DNA of 64,000 bases from Thermomicrobium sp. (GTDB lineage: Bacteria > Chloroflexota > Chloroflexia > Thermomicrobiales > Thermomicrobiaceae), in contig JANZZC010000106.1 of the NCBI GenBank assembly GCA_026419575.1, positions 1-64,000 of the forward strand, in the 5' to 3' direction. The notes under the pieces were generated by a model, which had not been told where the DNA came from, made no database searches, and saw only the letters and a list, made by a program, of their open reading frames with translations. The position numbers and the translations under genes are program-made. Below, piece by piece: positions 37,823 through 48,180 of this stretch (position 1 is the stretch's first letter; every line of letters begins with the position of its first letter).

Positions 37823-39984
37823 CCTGCCTGCACCGCCGCTTCGAGGATCCGTCGCGCGATCGGTGCCGCGACCCGTGACCCCTCGCCGCCGTGCTCGACC
37901 ATGACCACGAGCACGAGTTGCGGATCGTCGGCCGGCGCGATGGCGACGAACCAGGCGTGGGGAGCCTCTTGCCCGGATTCGGCCGTCCCGGTCTTTCCGG
38001 CCACCGGGAGCGAGAAGCCCTGGAACGCCGCGTAGGCCGTTCCGTTCGGGCGCGCCACGACGTCGCGGAGCGCCGCTCGGATCGCCGCGATGTGGTCGGG
38101 CGAAACGGGCAGCGTACCGCGTGCCTTCGGTTCGCTCCTCGCACGCTCGCTCCCGTCGATCGCGACGACGCGGTCGACGACGAACGGTCGCCAGAGCGTA
38201 CCGCCGTTCGCCAGCGCGGCGTAGGCGTCCGCCAGCTGTAGCGGCGTCGCCAGGAAGAACCCTTGGCCGATCGAGAGGTTCACGGCATCGCCGCGCGCCC
38301 AGTAGTCTCCCCGCTCACGCAGCTTCCAGCTCGGGTCGGGGACGAGACCAGGCGTCTCCGGCAGTTCCGCCAGCCCGGTTTCCTGGCCGAAGCCGAAAGC
38401 TCGGGCCATCTGCGGCAACAGGTTGGGGTCGCGGGCATCGAGTTCCGCTCCAATCTGGAAGAAGACCGTGTTGCAGGACTGGACGAGCGCGCTCTGGAGG
38501 GTCAGCCGGCCTTGACCCTGCGGGTTCCAGTCCCGCCAGACGACCGAACTCCCCGCTAGCGTGAACGTCGGCGGACAGTCGTAGGTACTCCCGGGACCGA
38601 GCCCGAGATACTCCATCCCCGCCGCCATCGTCACGACCTTGAACGTCGAGCCGGTGGGATAGCCGACCTGCGTGGCACGGTCGAGCAGCGGCTTCCGTTG
38701 TTCGTCGTTGAGCGCCTGCCATTCTTCTGGCCGCAGACCCAGGATGAAGCGGTTGGGATCGAAGCTCGGGCTGCTCACCAGCGCTCGGACCGCGCCGTCG
38801 CGCGGGTCGATCGCGACGACGCTCCCCACCCGGTCACCGAGCGCCTCGTAGGCGGCCCGCTGCAGGTCGGCATCGATCGTTGTCACCACGTCGGCGGCCG
38901 GTTCGGCCGGCACCTCGGCGAGCACGCGCCGCTCGCGCCCGTCCGGACCGACGATGACGAGCCGCCCGCCCCGCCGCCCGCGCAGGAAGTCCTCGGCCCA
39001 CGCCTCGATCCCGGTGCGGCCGATCCGATCTCCGGCTTCGTATCCCTCGGCTGCCGCGGTCCGGAGTTCCTCCGCCGAGACCTCGGAGAGATAGCCGGTC
39101 ACGTGCGCCGCGGCGGGTCCGAGCGGGTAGACGCGCTCCGGCCACTGCCGGACGACGACTCCCGGGATACCGGCGAGCTCCTGGAGCAAGGAGGGATCGA
39201 CCGGATCGGGCAACGTCGCCACCGGCATGAACCAGTCCGGTCGCCCGTTGGCGTATCGCTGACGGATCGTCTCGGGCGGGAGAGCGAGGAGCTCGCTCAG
39301 CCGCGCCAACAGCTGCTGCTCGTCGCCGATCTGGCCGGGGATGACTCCGACCCGGTTCACCAGCCCGAGCTCGGCCAATGGCCGCCCCTTGCGGTCGAGA
39401 ATCCGCCCGCGCTGCGGAACGGTCGGGATCCACTGCACTCGGCCGTCGCCCAGATCGGCGACGATGAGCGACGGTGTCCAGTCGACCCGATACCCGTCGT
39501 CCTCCCGCACTACCGGGATCGCGTTGTCCTCCTCGAGCCGACCGACCCGCGACGTTTCCCGCACGACGTGGATCGGGAAACGGAGCGAGCCGGGCAACGG
39601 CTCGCCGAGCGTCACGCGCACCGACAGTTGCCCCATCTCAGCGGCGATGCCCTCGTACCGCGCGACGAACGTCGCCTCGTCGATCCGCTCGCGCGCCGCT
39701 CTCGAGACGAGGGCGTACATCTCCCGGTACTCGCCGTTCTCCCACGCCCGGACGAAACGCTCCGCGGCTTCCTGCGCGGTCCGCGGGGCGGCCGTGGCCG
39801 GCGTGCTGCCCGGCGACACCGTCGCCGGCGTCACCGGTGCCTCGTTCCCGACGGTTCGCAGGCCGTACTGCAGCGCGACCGCGACGATTCCGCCGGTGAC
39901 CACGAGGAAGACGACGAATCCGGCGAAGAGCGCACCGATCGGACGACGCTGGCGGTGTCGAAGGCGGAGCGAGGATCGGGACAT
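37810..39984 (-). CDS. Penicillin-binding protein with MecA_N/NTF2-like domain and transpeptidase domain
   Basis: N-terminal TM; RTAQEAAERFVRAWENGEYREMYALVSRAARERI (NTF2-like); STFK, SCN and KTGT transpeptidase motifs. Confidence 0.9.
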   Translation of the reverse strand: MSRSSLRLRHRQRRPIGALFAGFVVFLVVTGGIVAVALQYGLRTVGNEAPVTPATVSPGSTPATAAPRTAQEAAERFVRAWENGEYREMYALVSRAARERIDEATFVARYEGIAAEMGQLSVRVTLGEPLPGSLRFPIHVVRETSRVGRLEEDNAIPVVREDDGYRVDWTPSLIVADLGDGRVQWIPTVPQRGRILDRKGRPLAELGLVNRVGVIPGQIGDEQQLLARLSELLALPPETIRQRYANGRPDWFMPVATLPDPVDPSLLQELAGIPGVVVRQWPERVYPLGPAAAHVTGYLSEVSAEELRTAAAEGYEAGDRIGRTGIEAWAEDFLRGRRGGRLVIVGPDGRERRVLAEVPAEPAADVVTTIDADLQRAAYEALGDRVGSVVAIDPRDGAVRALVSSPSFDPNRFILGLRPEEWQALNDEQRKPLLDRATQVGYPTGSTFKVVTMAAGMEYLGLGPGSTYDCPPTFTLAGSSVVWRDWNPQGQGRLTLQSALVQSCNTVFFQIGAELDARDPNLLPQMARAFGFGQETGLAELPETPGLVPDPSWKLRERGDYWARGDAVNLSIGQGFFLATPLQLADAYAALANGGTLWRPFVVDRVVAIDGSERARSEPKARGTLPVSPDHIAAIRAALRDVVARPNGTAYAAFQGFSLPVAGKTGTAESGQEAPHAWFVAIAPADDPQLVLVVMVEHGGEGSRVAAPIARRILEAAVQAGYFG

Positions 39985-40159
39985 CGCTGGACACCCTGGT
40001 CGGACGGCGACGGCTCGAGCGCGAGAAGCGTTCCACGCCGGCGCGGCCACCGTCAACCTCGGACACTCCGGCGGTCGACCCAGAGCCCGAACGTCGCCCC
40101 TCTCCGTCGGAGCCGCGTCGAGGAACGCCGAGCGTCGGACGGGGCGTGCGCGGGCGCGG

Positions 40160-41134
40160 TTACCGGAGCGGCAGGCGTCCGGCGCTCCGGTAGGCTAAGC
40201 TGACGCTGGCACCGGTGTGGATGCGCTGGATCGACTCGCCGAGCAGCGGTGCTACCGAGAGTACCGTGATCTTGTCCAGTCGCTTGTGCGGCGGCAGGGG
40301 AATCGTGTCGGTCACGACGACTTCCTTGATCGGGCTGAGCGCCAGACGCTCGACGGCCGGACCGCTCAGGACCGGATGTGTGCAGGCAGCGTAGACCTCG
40401 CGCGCCCCACGGGCGATGCAGAGCTCGGCCGCCTGGGTGATCGACCCAGCCGTATCGATCTCGTCGTCGATCAGGATCACCTGAGCGTCGTCGACCGACC
40501 CGATCAGGTTGAGCACTTCGGTGCGGTCGTCGTTCCCGAGTCGCCGCTTCTCGATGATGGCGAGCGGCGCGTTCAGCTCCTCGGCGAAGTTGCGCGCTCG
40601 CTTCGTGCTGCCGAGGTCCGGCGAGACGACGACCGGATTCTCCAGCCCCTTCTCCTGGAAGTAACGCGCCAGGATCGGCAACGCCGTCATCTCGTCGACC
40701 GGGATGTTGAAGAACCCCTGGATCTGCCCGGCGTGAAGATCGACCGTGAGGATCCGATCGGCCCCGGCCACCGTGATCATGTCGGCGATCAACCGCGCGG
40801 TGATCGGCACCCTGGGCTGATCCTTCTTGTCCGTCCGGCCATACGCGTAGTAGGGAATCACCGCCGTGATGCGCCCTGCCGAGGCCCGCTTGAGCGCGTC
40901 GATGATGATCAGGAGCTCCATGATGCTCTCGTTGACGGGACTCGAGAACGACTGGATGACGAAGACGTCGTTCTCCCGAACGCTCTCGCCGATGCGCACG
41001 AAGATGTTCTCGTTGCTGAACTTGAAGACCTCGATCCGGCCCGGCGGGATATCGATGTAGGCGCAGATCGCTCGGGTGAGTTCAGGATTCGAGTTCCCAC
41101 CGAAGATCGTCAGCTGGTCGTAGAGCCCGCCCAT
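40160..41134 (-). CDS. prs: Ribose-phosphate pyrophosphokinase
   Basis: LTIFGGNSNPELTRAICAYI..., YYAYGRTDKKDQPRVPITARLIADM, VILIDDEIDTAGSI. Confidence 0.96.
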   Translation of the reverse strand: MGGLYDQLTIFGGNSNPELTRAICAYIDIPPGRIEVFKFSNENIFVRIGESVRENDVFVIQSFSSPVNESIMELLIIIDALKRASAGRITAVIPYYAYGRTDKKDQPRVPITARLIADMITVAGADRILTVDLHAGQIQGFFNIPVDEMTALPILARYFQEKGLENPVVVSPDLGSTKRARNFAEELNAPLAIIEKRRLGNDDRTEVLNLIGSVDDAQVILIDDEIDTAGSITQAAELCIARGAREVYAACTHPVLSGPAVERLALSPIKEVVVTDTIPLPPHKRLDKITVLSVAPLLGESIQRIHTGASVSLAYRSAGRLPLR

Positions 41135-41138
41135 ACGT

Positions 41139-41897
41139 TCAGCCGATCCCCTCCGCCCGCAGTCGTTCGAGAGCCCGACGCGCCGCTTCCTGCTCCGCGG
41201 CCCGCTTGCTCGGTCCATGCCCGACGCCGTACGCTCGGTCACCGATCAGGACTTCGGCCGTGAACGTACGCTGGTGCGCCGGCCCCGTCACTGCAATAGT
41301 GCGGTAGACGGGCGTGACATGCAACCGCTCCTGGGTCAGTTCCTGGAGCCGCCCCTTGTAGTTCTCGTTCTGACCGAGCGCGATCAGCCCTTCCGCTTCC
41401 TCCTCGAGCAGCTTCTGGAGGAACGATCGCGCCACTCGCAGACCGCGGTCGAGGTAGATCGCGGCCAGGACCGCCTCGAAGGCACCGGCGAGGATCCGCT
41501 CGCGGACGGACTGGCCTGGGCGCGGTTGCTCGCCGCGCCCGAGATACAGGAACTCCGGCAAGCTGAGCCGCTGCGCCCACCGTGCCAGGGTCGTCGAGCG
41601 GACCAGCGCTGCCCGGTAGGCAGTGAGTTCCCCTTCACTGGCCTGCGGAAAGCGCCGGTAGAGGAACTCGCTCACCAGGAGTTCGAGGACCGCGTCCCCG
41701 AGGAACTCGAGGCGCTCGTTCGATTCGGTGATCGCCGCCTGGACGCTGCGGCTCCGCTCGTAGACGTAGGAGAGATGCGTCAGCGCCTGGCGCAGGAGCT
41801 GCGGACGGCGGAAGCGCACGCCCAGCGCAGTCATCGCCTGTTCCAGGCGTTCGACGTCGCTCGTCGCGCGAGGTCGCTCGAGTTCACCCGTTCGCAT
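41139..41897 (-). CDS. rnc: Ribonuclease III
   Basis: NERLEFLGDAVLELLVSEFLYRRFP, AFEAVLAAIYLD, C-terminal dsRBD. Confidence 0.95.
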   Translation of the reverse strand: MRTGELERPRATSDVERLEQAMTALGVRFRRPQLLRQALTHLSYVYERSRSVQAAITESNERLEFLGDAVLELLVSEFLYRRFPQASEGELTAYRAALVRSTTLARWAQRLSLPEFLYLGRGEQPRPGQSVRERILAGAFEAVLAAIYLDRGLRVARSFLQKLLEEEAEGLIALGQNENYKGRLQELTQERLHVTPVYRTIAVTGPAHQRTFTAEVLIGDRAYGVGHGPSKRAAEQEAARRALERLRAEGIG

Positions 41898-41900
41898 CGC

Positions 41901-42362
41901 TCAACGGTCCTCGAGGATGGCAGCGAGATCGACGTGCGCCTCGGCGGCGACGCGCGCGAGCGCGTCCCAGTCGACCGAAATGACGTACTGGTAGTGCATC
42001 GGCTCGGTCTCGCGGGTCGTCGACTTCGCCAGTCCCGGCCCGACGAGAAAGTGGATCAACGCTTCCGCCATCTCGTTCTCGTCGCGCTTGCGGTCGTCCA
42101 GGGTAATGGCGTTGCCGCCGGCGCGCGAGGCCTCGTACGCTCGGCGCAAGCCACGGTGGAAGGCCCGCGCCAGTTTGTCGGCCAGCTGGTGTTCGCGGCG
42201 CAGCACGCGCCGCTGCTCGGCTGCGATCTCGTGCTCCTCTAAGCCGGCCGAGCTCCGCTCGAGATCCTTCGCTTCCTCACGACCCGTGTACTGCTCAGCG
42301 AGGTAATGCAAGAGTCGCTGGACCTCGTCCGCCACGCGCCCCCGCCCTCCGCCGACCACCAT
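41901..42362 (-). CDS. Hypothetical protein upstream of rnc
   Basis: ORF in tight operon with rnc-prs; likely start internal (MADEVQRLLHYLAEQY). Confidence 0.5.
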   Translation of the reverse strand: MVVGGGRGRVADEVQRLLHYLAEQYTGREEAKDLERSSAGLEEHEIAAEQRRVLRREHQLADKLARAFHRGLRRAYEASRAGGNAITLDDRKRDENEMAEALIHFLVGPGLAKSTTRETEPMHYQYVISVDWDALARVAAEAHVDLAAILEDR

Positions 42363-42425
42363 CCAACCCAGGAGGTGCGACGCACGCCAATTGTCGCATA
42401 CGACCGTGTCGTGAGGGAACCGTGC

Positions 42426-42791
42426 TCAGTCCGAACTCGGCACGCCTCCCCGGCCGGCGCGCCGCGTCCGGTAGGCGATGACCTCGCAGTCGATCACGAC
42501 GATCAGGCCTTCGCCGACCATCTCGTCGATCTTGGGGAGAACGGACGCGATCCGTTCCGCCGTGTCCACGACATCGATCACCACCGGCAGGTCCACCGAG
42601 AGCTGGACGATGCGCGTCGTGTGCAGCATACCGCTCGCACCGTATCCGGCGATCCCGCGCAGCACCGTCGCTCCGGCGATCCCCTCGTGCCGGAGCACGT
42701 CGAGGATCGCCACGTACAGCGGTTTCCCGTGCCAGTGGTCTCGCTCACCGACGTAGATCCGGAGCCATTTGGCTGGACCTGCCAAGCGCAT
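42426..42791 (-). CDS. DUF190 family protein
   Basis: AKWLRIYVGERDHWHGKPLYVAILDVLRHEGIAGATVLRGIAGYGASG, adjacent to crcB. Confidence 0.9.
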   Translation of the reverse strand: MRLAGPAKWLRIYVGERDHWHGKPLYVAILDVLRHEGIAGATVLRGIAGYGASGMLHTTRIVQLSVDLPVVIDVVDTAERIASVLPKIDEMVGEGLIVVIDCEVIAYRTRRAGRGGVPSSD

Positions 42792-42809
42792 CCCTGCGTC
42801 TCCCGCGTT

Positions 42810-43184
42810 TCAGAGCGACCACAACCACCGGACAGTGACGCTCCCCAGCCACGCGAGCGAGATCCCCGCGACGAGCGATCCGACGCCGTAGACTAATGCT
42901 GGCAGGACATCGCCGTCTTCGAGCAACGCCAGCGTCTCCCAACTGAAAGAAGAGAAGGTGGTGAAGCCGCCGAGAATGCCGACCGCCAGGAAGAGACGCG
43001 CCTGGCTCGACAGGTACCCGCGCAGCGTCAATTCGAGCACCATCCCGATGAGAAAGCTCCCGACGAGATTCACCACGAGTGTACCCCAGGGGAAGAAGTC
43101 GACGCGCTGCTGCACCCAGCTGGTCACCAGATAGCGGAGCGTCGCCCCGAGCGCACCACCGAGCGCAACCAGCACGAGTTGCAT
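42810..43184 (-). CDS. crcB: Fluoride efflux channel CrcB/Fluc
   Basis: GGALGATLRYLVTSWV...FPWGTLVVNLVGSFLIGMVLE...GILGGFTTFSSFSWE. Confidence 0.93.
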   Translation of the reverse strand: MQLVLVALGGALGATLRYLVTSWVQQRVDFFPWGTLVVNLVGSFLIGMVLELTLRGYLSSQARLFLAVGILGGFTTFSSFSWETLALLEDGDVLPALVYGVGSLVAGISLAWLGSVTVRWLWSL

Positions 43185-43228
43185 GCGACCCTGTCCTTTC
43201 GCTCGTCCCCTCCGCCGAGCACGAGAGA

Positions 43229-43252
43229 GGGCTCCCCGCTATCGAGGAGCCC
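43229..43252 (-). terminator. Hairpin between tatA and crcB
   Basis: GGGCTCC ... GGAGCCC stem; no clear U-tract. Confidence 0.4.
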
Positions 43253-43325
43253 CGGCTCGCTCTCGAGAATCAGTGCACCCTCGGTCGAGGGCGACGCGGC
43301 AGGACACCGCTCGCGGCGGTCGCGG

Positions 43326-43520
43326 TCACGCGGTCTTGTCGGGCAGGTTCGTGGGCGCCTGCTCCGCCTGCTGGGCCTCCTGCGCCTCGCGGGCCGCTTG
43401 CCGGAACTCGCGGATGCTCTGTCCGAGTCCACGCCCGATCTCCGGCAGCTTGCTCGCGCCGAAGATGATCACGATGATGAAGAAGATGATCAGGAGTTCC
43501 TGCCAACCCAAATTCGGCAT
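43326..43520 (-). CDS. tatA: Sec-independent translocase TatA/E
   Basis: MPNLGWQELLIIFFIIVIIFGASKLPEIGRGLGQSIREFRQA. Confidence 0.93.
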   Translation of the reverse strand: MPNLGWQELLIIFFIIVIIFGASKLPEIGRGLGQSIREFRQAAREAQEAQQAEQAPTNLPDKTA

Positions 43521-43749
43521 CGCGCGCCTTTGCCTCCTCCGACGAGTCGGAACGCCCGCACACCCACAATTGAACACCCGCCGCTGACCGTTGGCAAGCG
43601 TCCGTCACCTCGGCACGGCCGGTGGTGGTTCGTCGATCCGCCTCCGCATCCCGGATCGCGACCGCCCTCCGCAGTCGTCGTCACAGGATCGCCAAGAAGG
43701 TTCCCGAAAGACGGAGTAGAATCGCCCTGAGGAAAAGGAGCGGGATCGA

Positions 43750-44556
43750 GTGGAACGGATGGAGCAGGTACCGCAGGTCGATATCCACACGCACGTCCTC
43801 CCCGGTCTCGACGACGGGGCTCGCGACGAACGCGAAGTGCTCGCCATGCTCCGCATCGCCGTCGAGGACGGCACCAGCGTGCTCGTCGCGACCCCGCACG
43901 CTCGGCGCTGCACCGCAGCCGCGGCCCGGACGACCGCCGATCGGTTGCGGGAACTCCTCGCGCGCGAAGCGATACCCCTCGCTCTGCTCGTCGGCATGGA
44001 GGAACAGCTGCTCCCCGACCTGCCCGAGCGACTGGCGCGCGGCGACGCGTTGTCGCTGGGGGACACGCCGTGGCTCCTGGTCGAACTCCCGGATTGGACG
44101 ATCTGGCCGGAGGACCTGGTCGAGCGGCTCCGGGCGATCCGTGCCCTCGGCTTCTGGCCGATCCTCGCCCACGTGGAGCGGTACGTACCCGTCCAGCAGC
44201 GGCCGGAACGTGTCCTGGAAGCGATCGAGGCCGGAGCGCTCGTGCAGGTCAACGCCGACTCGCTTTTCGGTCACCATGGGCCAGCGGCACAACGCGTCGC
44301 CGCGCTCCTGATCCGCGCGCGGGCGGTGAGCGTCCTCGCCAGCGATGCCCACAAACCGGATCACCGCGCTCCCCGGCTGCGCGCTGCCTTCGAACGGGTC
44401 AGCCGACTCGCCGGTGAAGACGTCGCCGAGGAGCTCCGGCGAACCGCGCAGGCGATCGTCAGCGGGGCTCTCGTCCACCCACCCCAGCCGGATCCCGCGC
44501 TCCTCCAGACCTCACCGACCCTCCTGGAGCGGCTGCGCAGCTGGGTCGGCGTGTGA
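43750..44556 (+). CDS. CpsB/YwqE-type PHP tyrosine phosphatase
   Basis: VDIHTHVLPGLDDGARDEREVLAMLRIAVEDG...ILAHVERY...ASDAHKPDHR. Confidence 0.88.
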   Translation: MERMEQVPQVDIHTHVLPGLDDGARDEREVLAMLRIAVEDGTSVLVATPHARRCTAAAARTTADRLRELLAREAIPLALLVGMEEQLLPDLPERLARGDALSLGDTPWLLVELPDWTIWPEDLVERLRAIRALGFWPILAHVERYVPVQQRPERVLEAIEAGALVQVNADSLFGHHGPAAQRVAALLIRARAVSVLASDAHKPDHRAPRLRAAFERVSRLAGEDVAEELRRTAQAIVSGALVHPPQPDPALLQTSPTLLERLRSWVGV

Positions 44557-45957
44557 CGCACGCCTTGTTCCCAACCCATCGAGGACCGCGCGCGCGGCAC
44601 GCCAGCCGCTGACGATGCAATCGGGCACACCGACCCCGTCGAACGCTGCCCCCGCCACCGCCAGCCCGGGCCACCGCGCCAGCGCCGAACGGAGTCGCTC
44701 GACCTGTCGCCGGTGCCCGACCGGATACTGCGGCAACGCCCGGTCGTGCCGCGAGACGACCGCATGGAGCGGTGCTGCGGCGCAACCAGTGAGCACCCGC
44801 AACTCCTGGAGCGCCGCAGCGACGAGCGCCTCCGGCACGGCCTCGTCGCGATAGCCGTGACGCCCGGACCGGAAGAACACCCGGGCGACGGCCAGGTCCT
44901 CCGGCGCTCGCTCCGGGAACTTGTTGGTGACCCACGTCACCGCCGAGATCGGCCGCCGTTCCCGCGCTGGTACGAGGAAGCCACGACCGCGCGCGACGCG
45001 CTCGAGATCCTCCCGCCGGTACACCAGGGTGACCGCCGCGCTCGAGGCATAGGGAAGGGAGCGGAACCAGACGACCTCGTCGGGGAACAACGGCTCGAGC
45101 AGGTCGGCCGCGGCGGCGGCCGGCGTCGCGACGACCGCTCCGTCGACCTCCAGCGCCGTCCCGTCGCTCGTCAGGATCCGGTAGACCCCTCCCCGGTGCA
45201 CGATCGCGACCGCGACCGTGCCCAAGCGCACCTCGGTCCGGCGCAAGCTCGCCGCGAGCGCCTCGACCAGGCGTTCCATACCCTTCCGCAGGGTCACGAA
45301 CGGCGTCCGCAGTGGTCCCGGCATCGCTGGTCGGCGTGCGCGCCCGCGCAGCACCGCGCGCAGCAGACTTCCGGCATCACGTTCCAGCTCGCGGTACTGC
45401 GGGGAGGTCGCGAGCAGACTCAACCGTTCGGCATCGCCTCCGTAGATGCCTGCCAAGAGCGGCTCGGCCAGTCGCTCGTAGAACTCCCGACCGAAGCGAC
45501 GCCGCACGAACGAGGCGACCGATTCGTCCTCGTCGTCGCATCTGGGAGGCACGAAGATTTCGGCCAAGAACCGAAGCTTCCCGAGCGGCGTGAGGAGGGG
45601 ACTGGCGAGGATCGGCGCGAGACGCGTCGGGACGAGGAGCGAGAGCCCCTCGGGGAGCGGCAGAATGCGCCCGTCGCAGACGATCCCGGTCCCCGCGCGC
45701 TCGAGCCGGAGGCCCACGAGCTCCGTCCCCAGCCCGAGCGCGCAGGCGAGGTCGGTCGCGCTCGGTTTCGCTGCGACCCACGAGTCGGGCCCGTGCTCGA
45801 TGACGACATCGCCCCACGACTCCGTCCGGATCCAGCCCCCCAGCCGACCCGTCGCCTCGAGCAGCACTATCTCGACGTCCGGCGCCGACCGCTCGAGTTC
45901 CCAGCAGGCGGCCAACCCGGCGATGCCACCGCCGATGACCGCGATCCGCCGCGTCAT
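44512..45957 (-). CDS. hemG: Protoporphyrinogen oxidase
   Basis: RRIAVIGGGIAGLAACWELER..., adjacent to hemH and hemE; HemY-type. Confidence 0.92.
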   Translation of the reverse strand: MTRRIAVIGGGIAGLAACWELERSAPDVEIVLLEATGRLGGWIRTESWGDVVIEHGPDSWVAAKPSATDLACALGLGTELVGLRLERAGTGIVCDGRILPLPEGLSLLVPTRLAPILASPLLTPLGKLRFLAEIFVPPRCDDEDESVASFVRRRFGREFYERLAEPLLAGIYGGDAERLSLLATSPQYRELERDAGSLLRAVLRGRARRPAMPGPLRTPFVTLRKGMERLVEALAASLRRTEVRLGTVAVAIVHRGGVYRILTSDGTALEVDGAVVATPAAAAADLLEPLFPDEVVWFRSLPYASSAAVTLVYRREDLERVARGRGFLVPARERRPISAVTWVTNKFPERAPEDLAVARVFFRSGRHGYRDEAVPEALVAAALQELRVLTGCAAAPLHAVVSRHDRALPQYPVGHRRQVERLRSALARWPGLAVAGAAFDGVGVPDCIVSGWRAARAVLDGLGTRRASHADPAAQPLQEGR

Positions 45958-45961
45958 CGCG

Positions 45962-46918
45962 TCAACCGACCGTGCGACGTGCCTGCTGGAGCGTGCGCCG
46001 GACCGCGGTCGCCAGCGCGCGGCACAACAGCGGGTGATCGTTCAGCATGGCCGGCCGCTCCAGTACGATACCGCGACTCGCCGCGTACTCCTTGTGCGCG
46101 ATATCGACGTCGTACAGCACTTCGACGTGGTCGCAGACGAAACCGATCGGCACGAGCAAGACGCGACGCACCCCTTCCTCCGCGAGCGCGTCGAGCGTCT
46201 CCTCGACCGTCGGGCCCAGCCACGGCTCCTCGCTCGCCCCTTGGCTCTGGAAGGCGAAGCGCCAGCGGAGCTGCGGGAACCGCGCGGCGACGAGCCGAAC
46301 CGACGTCAGGATCTCTCGCTCGTACGGATCGTTCCACTCGAGGATCCGGGTCGGTAGGCTGTGCGCCGTGAACAGCAGGACCACGTCGTCGCGCTCCTGC
46401 GTCGGGACACGCTCGAGCGCTTCCTCGATCCGATCGACCCAGGCAGCGACGAAGTCCGGCTCGTCCTTCCAGCTTTCCACCGCGTGCACCGGCAACGTCG
46501 CGCCGTGCTCGCGGAGGGCTTCCTCCAGGCGAGCCAGATAGGCACCGACGCTCATACGCGAGTAGTGCGGCGCCATGACCACGGCGACGATCCGATCGGC
46601 CCCGTCGCGCAGGATCTCCGGGACGACCTCGCGGATGTACGGATGCCAGTGCCGCATCCCGACGTAGACCCGGTAGCGCACCCCGTCCTCCGGCTCGCTC
46701 GCCCGGAGGAATGCCTCGACGCCGCGCGCTTCGGCATGGGTACGCTCCAGGATCGGCGATCGGCCACCAATCGCGCGGTACCGCTCGGTCAGGTCCGCCA
46801 GGAGCTCCGGCGGATAGGGTCGGCCGTGCCGGACATCGTGCAGGTAGGCCGGCAAGTCCTCGAGACCGTTCGGCCCACCGTAGGCCATCAGCAACACGGC
46901 GACTCGTTCGGGTTCCAT
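45962..46918 (-). CDS. hemH: Ferrochelatase
   Basis: VAVLLMAYGGPNGLEDLPAYLHDVRHGRP..., LFTAHSLPTR, VLLVPIGFVCDHVEVLYDVDI. Confidence 0.95.
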   Translation of the reverse strand: MEPERVAVLLMAYGGPNGLEDLPAYLHDVRHGRPYPPELLADLTERYRAIGGRSPILERTHAEARGVEAFLRASEPEDGVRYRVYVGMRHWHPYIREVVPEILRDGADRIVAVVMAPHYSRMSVGAYLARLEEALREHGATLPVHAVESWKDEPDFVAAWVDRIEEALERVPTQERDDVVLLFTAHSLPTRILEWNDPYEREILTSVRLVAARFPQLRWRFAFQSQGASEEPWLGPTVEETLDALAEEGVRRVLLVPIGFVCDHVEVLYDVDIAHKEYAASRGIVLERPAMLNDHPLLCRALATAVRRTLQQARRTVG

Positions 46919-46942
46919 CCTCGCCCCCTTCCTCCTGCCACG

Positions 46943-47977
46943 TCACTCCGCCTGCGTCCGGGCGGACCAGGCGTGCACCTCGTCGATCAGTACCGCGACG
47001 GCGTCCGGTTCCGTTTCCGGCAGGATCCCGTGCCCGAGATTGAAGATGTGTCCCGGTCGGCCGCCCGCGCGCGCCAGGATCTCGCGGACGGCCTTGCGGA
47101 GCTCCTCGCGCGGTGCGAGGAGCCAAGCGGGATCGAGATTGCCTTGGATCGCCCGGTCACCGATCGCCTGCCAGGCTCGCCCGAGGTCGATGCGCCAGTC
47201 GACCCCGATCACGTCGGCCTCCGTTTCGGCGACGAGATCGAGGAAACCGCTCGTCCCCGTGCTGAACACGATGACCGGTACGCCGAGCGCCCGCACCTGC
47301 CGAACGATGCGCCGCGTCCAGGGGAGAACGGCGCTCCGATAGAGATCGGGCGGGAGCGCGCCCGCCCAGCTGTCGAACAGCTGCACGGCATCGGCTCCCG
47401 ACGACACCTGCAGCGCGAGATACCGCACCGTCAGATCGGTCAAGCGGTCGAGCAGCCGCTCCCATGCAGCACGGTGCCGGAGGAGGAACCGCTTGGTCGC
47501 GAGGTAGGTCCGCGAACTTCCACCCTCGAGGAGGTAGCTCGCCACGGTGAAGGGCGCGCCAGCGAAGCCGATGACCGCGACGCTCCGCGGGAGCTCGCGA
47601 CGGACCAACCGGATCGCTTCCCCGGTCGATCGGAAGGCCGACTCGTCCGGTTCGGGCAGACGGTTGACGTCGTGCGGCGAGCGGATCGTCGCGACGACCG
47701 GTCCCTCGCCGGCCTCGAACGACACCCCGATACCGAGCGCAGCCAAGGGCCAGAGGATGTCAGCGAAGACGATGGCCGCATCGAGCGGAAAGCGCCGGAG
47801 CGGCTGCAGCGTCACTTCCGCTGCGAGTTCCGGGTGCCGGCAGAGGTCGAGCAAGTGGTAGCGCTCACGCAACGCGCGGTACTCCGGCAGGTAGCGTCCG
47901 GCCTGCCGCATCAACCAGACGGAGGTCCGGTCGGTCGGCATCCGACGGCAGGCCAGCAGGAAACGCGAATCTTCCAT
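46943..47977 (-). CDS. hemE: Uroporphyrinogen decarboxylase
   Basis: [18 protein letters not shown]..., [29 protein letters not shown]. Confidence 0.97.
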   Translation of the reverse strand: MEDSRFLLACRRMPTDRTSVWLMRQAGRYLPEYRALRERYHLLDLCRHPELAAEVTLQPLRRFPLDAAIVFADILWPLAALGIGVSFEAGEGPVVATIRSPHDVNRLPEPDESAFRSTGEAIRLVRRELPRSVAVIGFAGAPFTVASYLLEGGSSRTYLATKRFLLRHRAAWERLLDRLTDLTVRYLALQVSSGADAVQLFDSWAGALPPDLYRSAVLPWTRRIVRQVRALGVPVIVFSTGTSGFLDLVAETEADVIGVDWRIDLGRAWQAIGDRAIQGNLDPAWLLAPREELRKAVREILARAGGRPGHIFNLGHGILPETEPDAVAVLIDEVHAWSARTQAE

Positions 47978-48180
47978 TGTGCACTCCCGTTCTCCGCAGC
48001 CTTGCCCGTGCGAAGCGCGTCTCGCAGCGGCATCCCCGGGCTCGCGCTTTCCTGCAGAGTCTACCACTGTGCGTCGACACGCTGGGCCTAGTACTCGCGG
48101 CTCATGGTCGGCTGCGACCCATCGGCTATCGGCAGGACGACGCCGTGCGCCGATCCCGTCAGAGGAAAGGAGCGTGGACC

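Noticed and set aside
43185-43325. Possible fluoride riboswitch upstream of crcB
   Set aside because: The leader contains a terminator-like hairpin, but I could not find the conserved fluoride riboswitch core.
44512-44556. 45-bp convergent overlap of PHP phosphatase and hemG
   Set aside because: Normal compact genome organisation; not enough to claim regulation.
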